Source: an uncultured Bacilli bacterium (lineage in GTDB: Bacteria; Bacillota_I; Bacilli_A; RF39; UBA660). Taken from it: 15,217 nucleotides of DNA. Shown here one piece after another: positions 6,703 through 13,493 of this stretch. The notes beneath the pieces are model-generated. The model worked only from the letters and a program-made list of their open reading frames with translations, did no database searches and was not told the DNA's origin. Position numbers and translations under genes: made by a program. The first letter of the stretch is position 1. Each line of letters opens with the position of its first letter. Location: NCBI GenBank assembly GCA_944359595.1, contig CALVSV010000156.1:1-15217 (forward strand), in the 5' to 3' direction.

Positions 6703-7713
6703 ATGGATGAAATAATTTTAGCTATAGAATCAAGTTGTGATGAAACTAGTATGAGTATTATTAAAAATGGACATATTGAAATAGCTACAGTAACGTTATC
6801 ACAAATAGATATACACAAAAAATATGGTGGTGTAATTCCTGAAGTCGCATCAAGAAATCATGTTGAAAATATTACTATTATTTATGAAGAATTATTAAAG
6901 AAAGCAAATATGACAATAAATGATATAACAAGTATAGCTGTAACTTATGGTCCTGGTTTATTAGGGTCACTTCTTATAGGAGTTCAGTTTGCTAAAACAT
7001 TATCTTTTATATATAATAAACCATTGATTAAAGTACATCATATTGCAGGTCATATATACGCTAATAGGTTAGTAGGAGAATTTAAATTTCCTTTGATTGC
7101 CCTAGTTGTAAGTGGTGGTCATACAGATATAATTAAAATGAAAAAAGATTATGATTTCGAATATTTAGGTGGAACTGTTGATGATGCAGTAGGGGAAGCA
7201 TATGATAAAGTTGCTAGAATAATTGGTTTACCATATCCAGGTGGTCCAAAAATAGATGAAATAGCAAAAAAAGGAAAACATACATATGATTTACCTACAC
7301 CAATGGATGATAATACATTTAATTTTAGTTTTAGTGGATTAAAAAGCGCAACTATTAATCTAGTGCACAATGAACATCAAAGAAAAAATATAATTAGAAA
7401 AGAAGATTTAGCTTGCTCTTTTCAAGAAGTGGCTATTAATATAATAGTAAAAAAGACTATTAAAGCTTTAAAAAAGTACAATTTAAAACAGTTGATTGTT
7501 GCTGGTGGAGTAAGCGCCAATTCCTTTCTTAGAAAGAGATTAAAAGAAGAATGTGAAAAAATAGATGTAGAATTACTTATACCAGATATAAAGTATTGTA
7601 CAGATAATGCAGCTATGATCGGATGCGCTGCATATTATGCTAAGAAAAATGGCTTTTATGCAGATTTAAAACTTAATGCTGTATCACAAGAAAAATTAAC
7701 TACTATTAAATAA
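6703..7713 (+). CDS. tsaD: tRNA N6-threonylcarbamoyladenosine transferase subunit TsaD
   Basis: TsaD (formerly Gcp/YgjD) is the ASKHA-fold catalytic subunit that, with TsaB and TsaE, transfers the threonylcarbamoyl group from threonylcarbamoyl-AMP to A37 of ANN-decoding tRNAs in the cytoplasm. The 336-residue protein shows the N-terminal AIESSCDETS (7-16), the metal-binding HHIAGH (112-117) with HxxxH, SGGHTD (137-142), YPGGPKIDE (178-186), the late phosphate loop VAGGVSANSFLR and the C-terminal TDNAAMIG. ATG 6703 is chosen over ATG 6682 because GGAGG (6691-6695) lies eight bases before it and would fall inside the longer frame. It has its own promoter. tsaB and tsaE are not in this window. 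Confidence 0.96.
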   Translation: MDEIILAIESSCDETSMSIIKNGHIEIATVTLSQIDIHKKYGGVIPEVASRNHVENITIIYEELLKKANMTINDITSIAVTYGPGLLGSLLIGVQFAKTLSFIYNKPLIKVHHIAGHIYANRLVGEFKFPLIALVVSGGHTDIIKMKKDYDFEYLGGTVDDAVGEAYDKVARIIGLPYPGGPKIDEIAKKGKHTYDLPTPMDDNTFNFSFSGLKSATINLVHNEHQRKNIIRKEDLACSFQEVAINIIVKKTIKALKKYNLKQLIVAGGVSANSFLRKRLKEECEKIDVELLIPDIKYCTDNAAMIGCAAYYAKKNGFYADLKLNAVSQEKLTTIK

Positions 7714-7728
7714 TGTATTGAAATAACA

Positions 7729-7758
7729 TTAATTAATTTATGTGTTTATCCTTATAAT
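7729..7758 (+). promoter_or_regulatory. Possible promoter in the tsaD-mscL gap
   Basis: A perfect TATAAT (7753-7758) lies about 60 bases before mscL, with only a poor -35 (TTAATT, 7729-7734, 18-base spacer). The 104-base gap 7714-7817 also contains a 7-bp inverted repeat AACATTA/TAATGTT (7725-7731 with 7755-7761) whose right arm overlaps the -10; it lacks a T tract, so I do not call it a terminator. Some promoter is likely here, but its exact position is uncertain. Confidence 0.25.
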
Positions 7759-7817
7759 GTTGCTTTCTTATTGTAGTTTTTAATAAATTATGATAATTCT
7801 ATAGATGAGGTGGTAAT

Positions 7818-8228
7818 ATGGTTAAAAAAGATATTTTAAAAAAAGGAAATTCTACATTAAAAGAATTTAAACAATTTATATCAAGAGGTAATGTAATAGA
7901 TCTTGCTGTTGGTGTTATAATAGGATCTGCATTTGGAAAAATTGTATCATCTATTGTAAACGATATATTAATGCCACTTATTGGAATTATAATTGGTGGT
8001 CTTGACTTTTCTTCTTTATCAATTAAGGTTGGAAGCGCTAATATTCAATATGGTTTATTTATACAAAATGTTATTGACTTTTTAATTGTTGCTGGTTGTA
8101 TTTTCATATTAATTAAAATTATAAATAAATTAAGTAAGAAAAAAGAAGAAGAGGAAGTTGTCGTAAAAGATGAACAAGTTAAATTGTTAGAAGAAATTAG
8201 AGATTTATTAAAACATAATAAAAAATAA
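7818..8228 (+). CDS. mscL: Large-conductance mechanosensitive channel MscL
   Basis: MscL is the homopentameric inner-membrane channel that opens under membrane tension to release solutes during hypo-osmotic shock. The 136-residue length is typical. Visible features: amphipathic N-terminal helix ([26 protein letters not shown] split across about 14-39) leading into TM1, with the glycine/alanine pore-lining face [15 protein letters not shown]; the conserved [10 protein letters not shown] at about 47-56 at the end of TM1; a short periplasmic loop (about 61-77); TM2 (about 78-101, [16 protein letters not shown]); then a charged cytoplasmic helix KKKEEEE...LLEEIRDLL that forms the C-terminal bundle. 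GAGGTGG (7807-7813) precedes the ATG. It appears to be a single-gene transcription unit between tsaD and the unrecognised gene upstream of ftsW. Confidence 0.97.
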   Translation: MVKKDILKKGNSTLKEFKQFISRGNVIDLAVGVIIGSAFGKIVSSIVNDILMPLIGIIIGGLDFSSLSIKVGSANIQYGLFIQNVIDFLIVAGCIFILIKIINKLSKKKEEEEVVVKDEQVKLLEEIRDLLKHNKK

Positions 8229-8233
8229 TTTGT

Positions 8234-8267
8234 AAAATATAAATTGAAATATATTTATATTTTTTTT
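8234..8267 (+). terminator. AT-only intrinsic terminator after mscL
   Basis: An 11-bp perfect stem made only of A-T pairs (8234-8244 with 8253-8263) has an 8-base loop and continues into TTTT, starting six bases after the mscL stop. The lack of G-C pairs lowers confidence, but stem length, perfection and T tract are right. Confidence 0.5.
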
Positions 8268-8309
8268 ATTGTATGATAAAATTATTATAGGAATATTAGG
8301 GTGATTATA

Positions 8310-9590
8310 ATGAAAACAAAAAAATACATAAAAAGAAGACGAATATGTAAATTTATTATATTTTTAATACTTGTTGGATTAGGATATGTTACATATCTTT
8401 TTATAAATAGTCCTAAATTTAAAATGATTAAATATTTATATCAAATAAATGGTACACAGCCTATTGAAAGTAGTATATATCAAAAATTGACTAGTGAACC
8501 TATTATTTCTACTTCATATAGAACACATATTGAAAGCGTTAAATATAATATGGATATTATTGTAGATACAACATATCAAGAAGATAATAACAAGAAAAAG
8601 AATTATTTAAAATTTGATATTTCAGATCTTAATAAAAGAAAAAGTTTAGGCTTTACATTATTTAATCAAAATAATAAATTATATTATACAATTAATAATG
8701 TATTTAAAAATTATTATTCTTTAGATAGTAAGTTTTATGCACTATTTAAAAGTAATACGTTTGATAAGAATGTTAAAATGTCTTTAATAACAACAGTATT
8801 AAAAACTTTAAGTAATGAAAAATTTAGTGAATCTATCGCGACTGATATTATAAATAATAATGAAGCTACTTTAAATAAATATTCATTTAAATTTAATAAT
8901 AATGATATTAGAAAATTTTTAAATGATTTTAGATCTGAACTATCAAAAAAAGAAGGAAATTATAATCATATAATTAATAATATAGATAGTGTTTCTAAAA
9001 TTTTTGAAGGTAACAATGGTTATTATATATATAGTATATATGAATCAAATGAAGTGTTTGTTAAACAAGATATACAATATATAAATAATAGTAATGAAAA
9101 TAATATAGTATTTACTATTTATGATTATGATAATAAAAGTGGTATTAAAATATCTAGTGGAGAAGATGTATACTTATATTTATTAAAAGAAGAATTAACT
9201 AATGATATAAATATTACTGGTAATATATTAAATTATAATATAGATGGTAATATATCTATTAGTAGATCTGGTGATTATAAAAAACTTGGTTTAGAAAAAA
9301 AGAATATAGAGATTAGCGCAGTAGATGATCGTGGTAATACATTATTTACTATAGATGGTACAACTAGTGATGCACTTAATAATAATTCGGGATCATCTGA
9401 ATTATTTATTGGTATTCATTTTGATGATGGAGATATTGGAATAGATAGTGATGGATATATAAATAATAATAGTTTACCAGAAATTGATTCAGATAATATA
9501 ATTGATAATAGTGAGATTATGGAAGAAGATAAAAATGCATTAAAAGAACATATAAATGATATGTTATTATCTAGTGGGGGTAACTATTGA
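8310..9590 (+). CDS. Unrecognised membrane-anchored protein encoded just upstream of ftsW
   Basis: Not a family I recognise. The 426-residue protein begins with a very basic stretch (KTKKYIKRRR), then one hydrophobic segment (about 15-34, ending TYLFI). It has no lipobox, so it is predicted to be a single-pass protein with about 390 residues outside. The outer part is Asn/Asp/Ser/Tyr-rich and beta-strand-like throughout, with repeated short 'NYNIDGNISISRSGDY'-type stretches near 310-340 and an acidic low-complexity tail (about 370-426). ATG 8310 is preferred over the in-frame GTG at 8301 because AGGGTG (8298-8303) is the ribosome binding site. A weak promoter candidate (TTGAAA 8244-8249, 17 bases, TATTGT 8267-8272) overlaps the mscL terminator. 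Its TGA shares one base with the ftsW ATG, so a linked envelope role is plausible but unproven. Confidence 0.85.
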   Translation: MKTKKYIKRRRICKFIIFLILVGLGYVTYLFINSPKFKMIKYLYQINGTQPIESSIYQKLTSEPIISTSYRTHIESVKYNMDIIVDTTYQEDNNKKKNYLKFDISDLNKRKSLGFTLFNQNNKLYYTINNVFKNYYSLDSKFYALFKSNTFDKNVKMSLITTVLKTLSNEKFSESIATDIINNNEATLNKYSFKFNNNDIRKFLNDFRSELSKKEGNYNHIINNIDSVSKIFEGNNGYYIYSIYESNEVFVKQDIQYINNSNENNIVFTIYDYDNKSGIKISSGEDVYLYLLKEELTNDINITGNILNYNIDGNISISRSGDYKKLGLEKKNIEISAVDDRGNTLFTIDGTTSDALNNNSGSSELFIGIHFDDGDIGIDSDGYINNNSLPEIDSDNIIDNSEIMEEDKNALKEHINDMLLSSGGNY

Positions 9591-10726
9591 TGAATAAAAT
9601 ATGGTCAAAAATAGATAAACCATTATTGATTTTTATGCTTTTATTTGCAGCGTTTGGACTAATGATGGTTTTATCTTCTTCTTCTATAGTATCGGTTGCA
9701 GAGTATAATAAAAGCCCATATAATTTCTTTATAAAACAAGCATTATTTATTAGTGTTGGTCTAGTTGCATTTATAACTATTATACATATACCAACAAAGT
9801 ATTATAAACTATTTTCTTTTATTGCTTTAATAGTGATTTTCGCACTGTTAGTTGGTTTATTAATTTATGGTAAAGCTACTAATAATGCAACTAGCTGGTA
9901 TTATATTGGACCATTCTCATTACAACCTAGTGAATTTGCTAAAACAGCATTAATACTTTATATGGCGTGTTTTTACCAATCTAATATTAAAGAGTTAGAT
10001 AATAAGAAAAAACTTATTATACCTCTTATAATAGCTTTTCTAATGTTTGTGCTAATCTTTTTACAACCAGATTTAGGAACTGCAATAATTATTGCATTAA
10101 TATCATTATTTATATTTTTTTCATTACCAATTAAAAAAAATTATAAGTTTAGAATGTTTTTACTTATGTTAGGAGTACTTACATTATCTATTATATTGAT
10201 AATAAGTTTTGGAGACAAAATTTTTACCAAAACACAAATGGAAAGATTTAATTTTCAAAATCCGTGTGAAAGATATACACAAAGTACTGGTTATCAAGTG
10301 TGTAATGGATATATTGCTATAAATAGTGGTGGATTGTTCGGCGTTGGACCAGGGAATAGTACTCAAAAATATTTATATTTACCAGAAGCGCATACCGATT
10401 TTATATTTCCAATAGTTGTAGAAGAACTTGGATCAATCGTAGGAGTAGTTGTAATTATTGCATATTTAATTTTAATAGTAAGAATTTTGTGGATAGCTCG
10501 AAAAAGTATTAATTTGAAAAATTCAATAATATCTTATGGTGTAGCTGCATACTTGTTTTCTCATATATTAATAAATTTAGTTGGTGTATTAGGATTAGGC
10601 CCTATGACAGGTGTCCCATTACCATTTTTAAGTTATGGGGGTAGCTTTTGTCTTAATTTATTCATATGTTTAGCGCTTACACAACGTTGTCAAATAGAAA
10701 ATAGAATGGGAAGTAGAAATGTATGA
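9590..10726 (+). CDS. ftsW: Peptidoglycan glycosyltransferase FtsW (SEDS family)
   Basis: FtsW is the polytopic SEDS polymerase that extends glycan strands from lipid II at the division septum together with a class B PBP. The 378-residue protein has about ten membrane segments. Hallmarks: WYYIGPFSLQPSEFAK (about 103-118), QPDLGTA (159-165), the large extracytoplasmic loop containing GNSTQKYLYLPEAHTDFIF with the putative catalytic Asp at about 270, EELG, and the C-terminal TGVPLPFLSYGGS (about 340-352). 'YLPEAHTDFIF' favours FtsW over RodA, though the two are hard to separate. Two Cys (226 and 238) flank the start of the catalytic loop. The ATG at 9590 overlaps the upstream TGA; GGGGG (9576-9580) is its ribosome binding site. 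The 3' end overlaps the next gene by four bases (ATGA). Confidence 0.93.
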   Translation: MNKIWSKIDKPLLIFMLLFAAFGLMMVLSSSSIVSVAEYNKSPYNFFIKQALFISVGLVAFITIIHIPTKYYKLFSFIALIVIFALLVGLLIYGKATNNATSWYYIGPFSLQPSEFAKTALILYMACFYQSNIKELDNKKKLIIPLIIAFLMFVLIFLQPDLGTAIIIALISLFIFFSLPIKKNYKFRMFLLMLGVLTLSIILIISFGDKIFTKTQMERFNFQNPCERYTQSTGYQVCNGYIAINSGGLFGVGPGNSTQKYLYLPEAHTDFIFPIVVEELGSIVGVVVIIAYLILIVRILWIARKSINLKNSIISYGVAAYLFSHILINLVGVLGLGPMTGVPLPFLSYGGSFCLNLFICLALTQRCQIENRMGSRNV

Positions 10727-11622
10727 TCAAAATTGTTGATGAGTTATATGCAAACGCTGTTACACATTCTGGTAAGTTTCATGCTGATGATATATTTTCT
10801 ACAGTTTTATTAGAATATGTTTTAGGCGATGTATACGTATATAGAACTTATGAAACTAAAGAAAAAGATGATGGTAAAATATATTATGATATAGGTGGTG
10901 GTAAATTTGATCATCATCATATACAAAATAATAAAAAGCGTGATGAAAATATATTGTATGCATCTTTTGGATTATTATGGATGGAATATGGTAAAGATAT
11001 AATTAAAAAATATTATAATAAAGATATAAATTATATATTTAATTATATAGATAATATATTGGTTAAAGGAATAGATGCAATAGATAATGGTGTGTTTTAT
11101 GATTTTAAATTATATAATATATTAGATATATCTAGCATTATATCTTTATTTAATCCATTTTATGATGAAGTGATAGATAACGATATAAAATTTATAGAAG
11201 CTTGTAGTATAGCTAAAATAATATTTGATAGAATCTTAAAAAAAGCAATATGTATGGCTAAATCAAAAAATATTATAGATAAAAAAATAGAAGAAAGTCA
11301 TGATCATATGCTTATTTTAGATGAATATATTCCATATAAAGAACATATATTAAGTTCCAAAAATAAAAAAGCAAGTGATATATATTTTGTAATATATAAA
11401 TCTAATAGAAAAGGGTATATGATAAATACTTTACCAAAATCTATCGATGATAATACACTTAGAAAAAAATTGAAAAAAGAATGGGCTGGACTTAGAGGTA
11501 GTCAATTCTCTTTAGTTAGCGGTATTACGGATGGTATATTTTGTCATAAAAATCTGTTTGTTTGCGCAACGCTTTCTAAAAAATCTGCTATAAAGATAGT
11601 ACATAAAGCTTTAAATGATTAA
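10723..11622 (+). CDS. MYG1-family (UPF0160) DHH-like phosphoesterase/exonuclease protein
   Basis: A 299-residue protein of the MYG1/UPF0160 family, related to DHH phosphoesterases. Eukaryotic MYG1 is reported as a 3'-5' RNA exonuclease; the role of bacterial members is unclear. Conserved metal-site motifs are visible: THSGKFHADD (14-23), YDIGGGKFDHHHIQ (about 55-68) with the Asp and the FDHH triad, and a mid-protein FGLLWMEYG segment. The C-terminal signature EWAGLRGSQFSLVSGITDGIFCHKNLF (split here as EWAGLRG, then SGITDGIFCHKNLF) lies at about 252-279. There is no signal or membrane segment, so it is cytoplasmic. The ATG overlaps the ftsW stop as ATGA, with GGGAAG (10708-10713) upstream, so translation is coupled to ftsW, which is an unexpected partnership. 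Confidence 0.88.
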   Translation: MIKIVDELYANAVTHSGKFHADDIFSTVLLEYVLGDVYVYRTYETKEKDDGKIYYDIGGGKFDHHHIQNNKKRDENILYASFGLLWMEYGKDIIKKYYNKDINYIFNYIDNILVKGIDAIDNGVFYDFKLYNILDISSIISLFNPFYDEVIDNDIKFIEACSIAKIIFDRILKKAICMAKSKNIIDKKIEESHDHMLILDEYIPYKEHILSSKNKKASDIYFVIYKSNRKGYMINTLPKSIDDNTLRKKLKKEWAGLRGSQFSLVSGITDGIFCHKNLFVCATLSKKSAIKIVHKALND

Positions 11623-11648
11623 CATATTAATTTAATTCCACATATTAT
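11619..11648 (+). promoter_or_regulatory. Candidate sigma-A promoter for asnB
   Basis: TTAACA (11619-11624), 18 bases, then TATTAT (11643-11648), each one mismatch from consensus. The -35 overlaps the stop codon of the preceding gene. The predicted start near 11655 would leave a very short leader that begins at the ribosome binding site, which weakens the call; read-through from the ftsW unit is possible. Confidence 0.35.
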
Positions 11649-11665
11649 ACTATGGTGATGAGTAT

Positions 11666-13471
11666 ATGTGTGGAATTTTAGGTTGGTCAAATAACAAAAA
11701 AAATATATTGAAGGATAAAGATCTTTTTATAGATATGCTTGATAGTATGTCAAATAGAGGAAATGATAATACAGGTTATTATTTAAGAAGCAATATAATG
11801 CTAGGACATAAAAGACTTGCAATTATAGATATTGAAAATGGTAATCAACCAATGTGTGATGGATCTTATTGTATTATATATAATGGAGAAATATATAATG
11901 CACCTGAAATAAAAAAAGATCTTTTAAAGAAAGGATATAAATTTAATACTAAGTGTGATACTGAAGTTTTACTTAAATGTTTTATTGAATATAAAGAGAA
12001 ATGTTTAGATGTAATAGAGGGAATATTTGCTTTTGCAGTATATGATAAAAATAGTAACGAATTATTTATAGCTAGAGATAGATATGGTATTAAACCATTA
12101 TATTATTTAAAATATAAAAATGATTTTATTTTTTCATCTACAATTAAGGCTATATTAAAATCTAAATTAATTAAGCCAATTATTACAAAAAAAGAATTAG
12201 GTGAAATTTTAAGCTTAGGTCCCTCAAAGAAATTGGGTAGTGGTATATTTAAGGGGATAAACGAACTTAGACCTGGACATTACATGATTTATAAAAAAAA
12301 TAAATATATAGTTAAAAGATATTATAATGTTAAAACAAGTAAGTGTAATGATACATATGAGGTGGCAAGAGATAAAATAAAACAGTTATTAACAGAGTCT
12401 ATTAAAAGACAAATGATAAGTGATGTACCAATAGCTTGTTTACTAAGTGGCGGAATAGATTCATCTATTATAACAGCTATTGTAGCTAAAAACTTAGATA
12501 AAAAACTTACAACATATTCTATAGATTATGTAGATAATGATAAATATTTTAAAAAGACTGACTTTACTGTTGAACAAGATAAAAAATTTATCGAAGAAAT
12601 GAGCAAAAGATATAATACTAATCATATATATAAAGTAATAACACAAGAAGAATTAGCTTCCTATTTAAAAGATGCAGTAGATGCAAGAGATTATCCTGGC
12701 ATGAGTGATATTGATTCATCATTATTATGGTTTTCAAAAGAGATTAGCAAGGACTATAAAGTTATTTTAAGTGGTGAATGTGCTGATGAAATATTTGGAG
12801 GATATCCATGGTTTTATCGCAATGAATTAAATGATAGATATTCTTTTCCATGGATCAACAATTTAGATTATAGACAAAGTTTATTAAATAAAAAATATCG
12901 AAGAAAAATTAATTTAAAAAGGATAGCTCAAAAAGAATATAGTAAAACTATAAAGGAATTAACTAAAAGTGATAGAAAAGATAAATATAAACGATTATTT
13001 TATATTAATATGACACATTTTATGACAACTCTTTTAGATAGAAAAGATAGAATGACTATGTATTCAACATTGGAAGCTAGAGTTCCCTTTGCAGATACAA
13101 AATTAATAGATTATTTATGGAATTTACCATTTTCATACAAATACTATAACGGAAAAGAAAAATATATATTAAGAGATGCTTTTAGTGATGTATTACCTGA
13201 AAGTATTGATAAAAGAAAAAAGAATCCTTATCCTAAAACTCATAATCCTAAATACTTACATATTGTAAGTAATTTACTTAGAGAATGTTTAAAAGATAAG
13301 AATAGTGTTTTATATAAAGTTTTTGATATTGATAAAATTTATGAATTATTAAATAGTAGTGATGATAATGTCTTACCATGGTTCGGTCAATTAATGATGA
13401 AACCACAATTAATTGCCTATCTTTACGAATTTGATTACTGGTTTAAAAAATATAATATAATAATAAAATAA
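11666..13471 (+). CDS. asnB: Glutamine-hydrolysing asparagine synthetase AsnB
   Basis: AsnB converts aspartate, glutamine and ATP to asparagine, glutamate, AMP and PPi in the cytoplasm. The 601-residue length is near other Firmicute AsnB proteins. The N-terminal class II glutaminase domain (about 1-190) has the catalytic Cys2 (MCGILGW), HKRLAIID (48-55), NGEIYN (73-78) and CDTEVLLK (97-104). The C-terminal synthetase domain has the PP-loop LSGGIDSS (260-267) for AMP-forming activation, LSGECADEIFGGYPWF further on, and RMTMYSTLEARVPFAD near the end of the core. GGTGATGAG (11654-11662) precedes the ATG. Family members in some bacteria instead amidate the peptidoglycan stem peptide, and the envelope-rich surroundings make that alternative worth keeping. 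The stop codon lies in the terminator stem shared with the convergent LCP gene. Confidence 0.94.
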   Translation: MCGILGWSNNKKNILKDKDLFIDMLDSMSNRGNDNTGYYLRSNIMLGHKRLAIIDIENGNQPMCDGSYCIIYNGEIYNAPEIKKDLLKKGYKFNTKCDTEVLLKCFIEYKEKCLDVIEGIFAFAVYDKNSNELFIARDRYGIKPLYYLKYKNDFIFSSTIKAILKSKLIKPIITKKELGEILSLGPSKKLGSGIFKGINELRPGHYMIYKKNKYIVKRYYNVKTSKCNDTYEVARDKIKQLLTESIKRQMISDVPIACLLSGGIDSSIITAIVAKNLDKKLTTYSIDYVDNDKYFKKTDFTVEQDKKFIEEMSKRYNTNHIYKVITQEELASYLKDAVDARDYPGMSDIDSSLLWFSKEISKDYKVILSGECADEIFGGYPWFYRNELNDRYSFPWINNLDYRQSLLNKKYRRKINLKRIAQKEYSKTIKELTKSDRKDKYKRLFYINMTHFMTTLLDRKDRMTMYSTLEARVPFADTKLIDYLWNLPFSYKYYNGKEKYILRDAFSDVLPESIDKRKKNPYPKTHNPKYLHIVSNLLRECLKDKNSVLYKVFDIDKIYELLNSSDDNVLPWFGQLMMKPQLIAYLYEFDYWFKKYNIIIK

Positions 13472-13493
13472 GAGCTTTTGCTCTTATTTTATT
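13462..13493. terminator. Bidirectional intrinsic terminator between asnB and the LCP gene
   Basis: A 14-bp perfect stem (13462-13475 with 13480-13493) has core AAGAGC/GCTCTT and a TTTT tetraloop, with A tracts on one arm and T tracts on the other, so it can work for both strands. The asnB TAA (13469-13471) and the LCP TAA (complement of 13489-13491) both lie within the stem. Confidence 0.9.

Noticed and set aside
7149..7370. Minus-strand open frame of 73 codons
   Set aside because: It is antisense to the conserved core of tsaD and has no supporting start site.
7725..7761. Inverted repeat AACATTA/TAATGTT after tsaD as a terminator
   Set aside because: The stem is 7 bp with a 23-base loop and no T tract directly after it; more likely chance or, at most, an operator-like site overlapping a -10.
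10184..10366. Minus-strand open frame of 60 codons
   Set aside because: It is antisense to the FtsW catalytic loop; no ribosome binding site or recognisable product.
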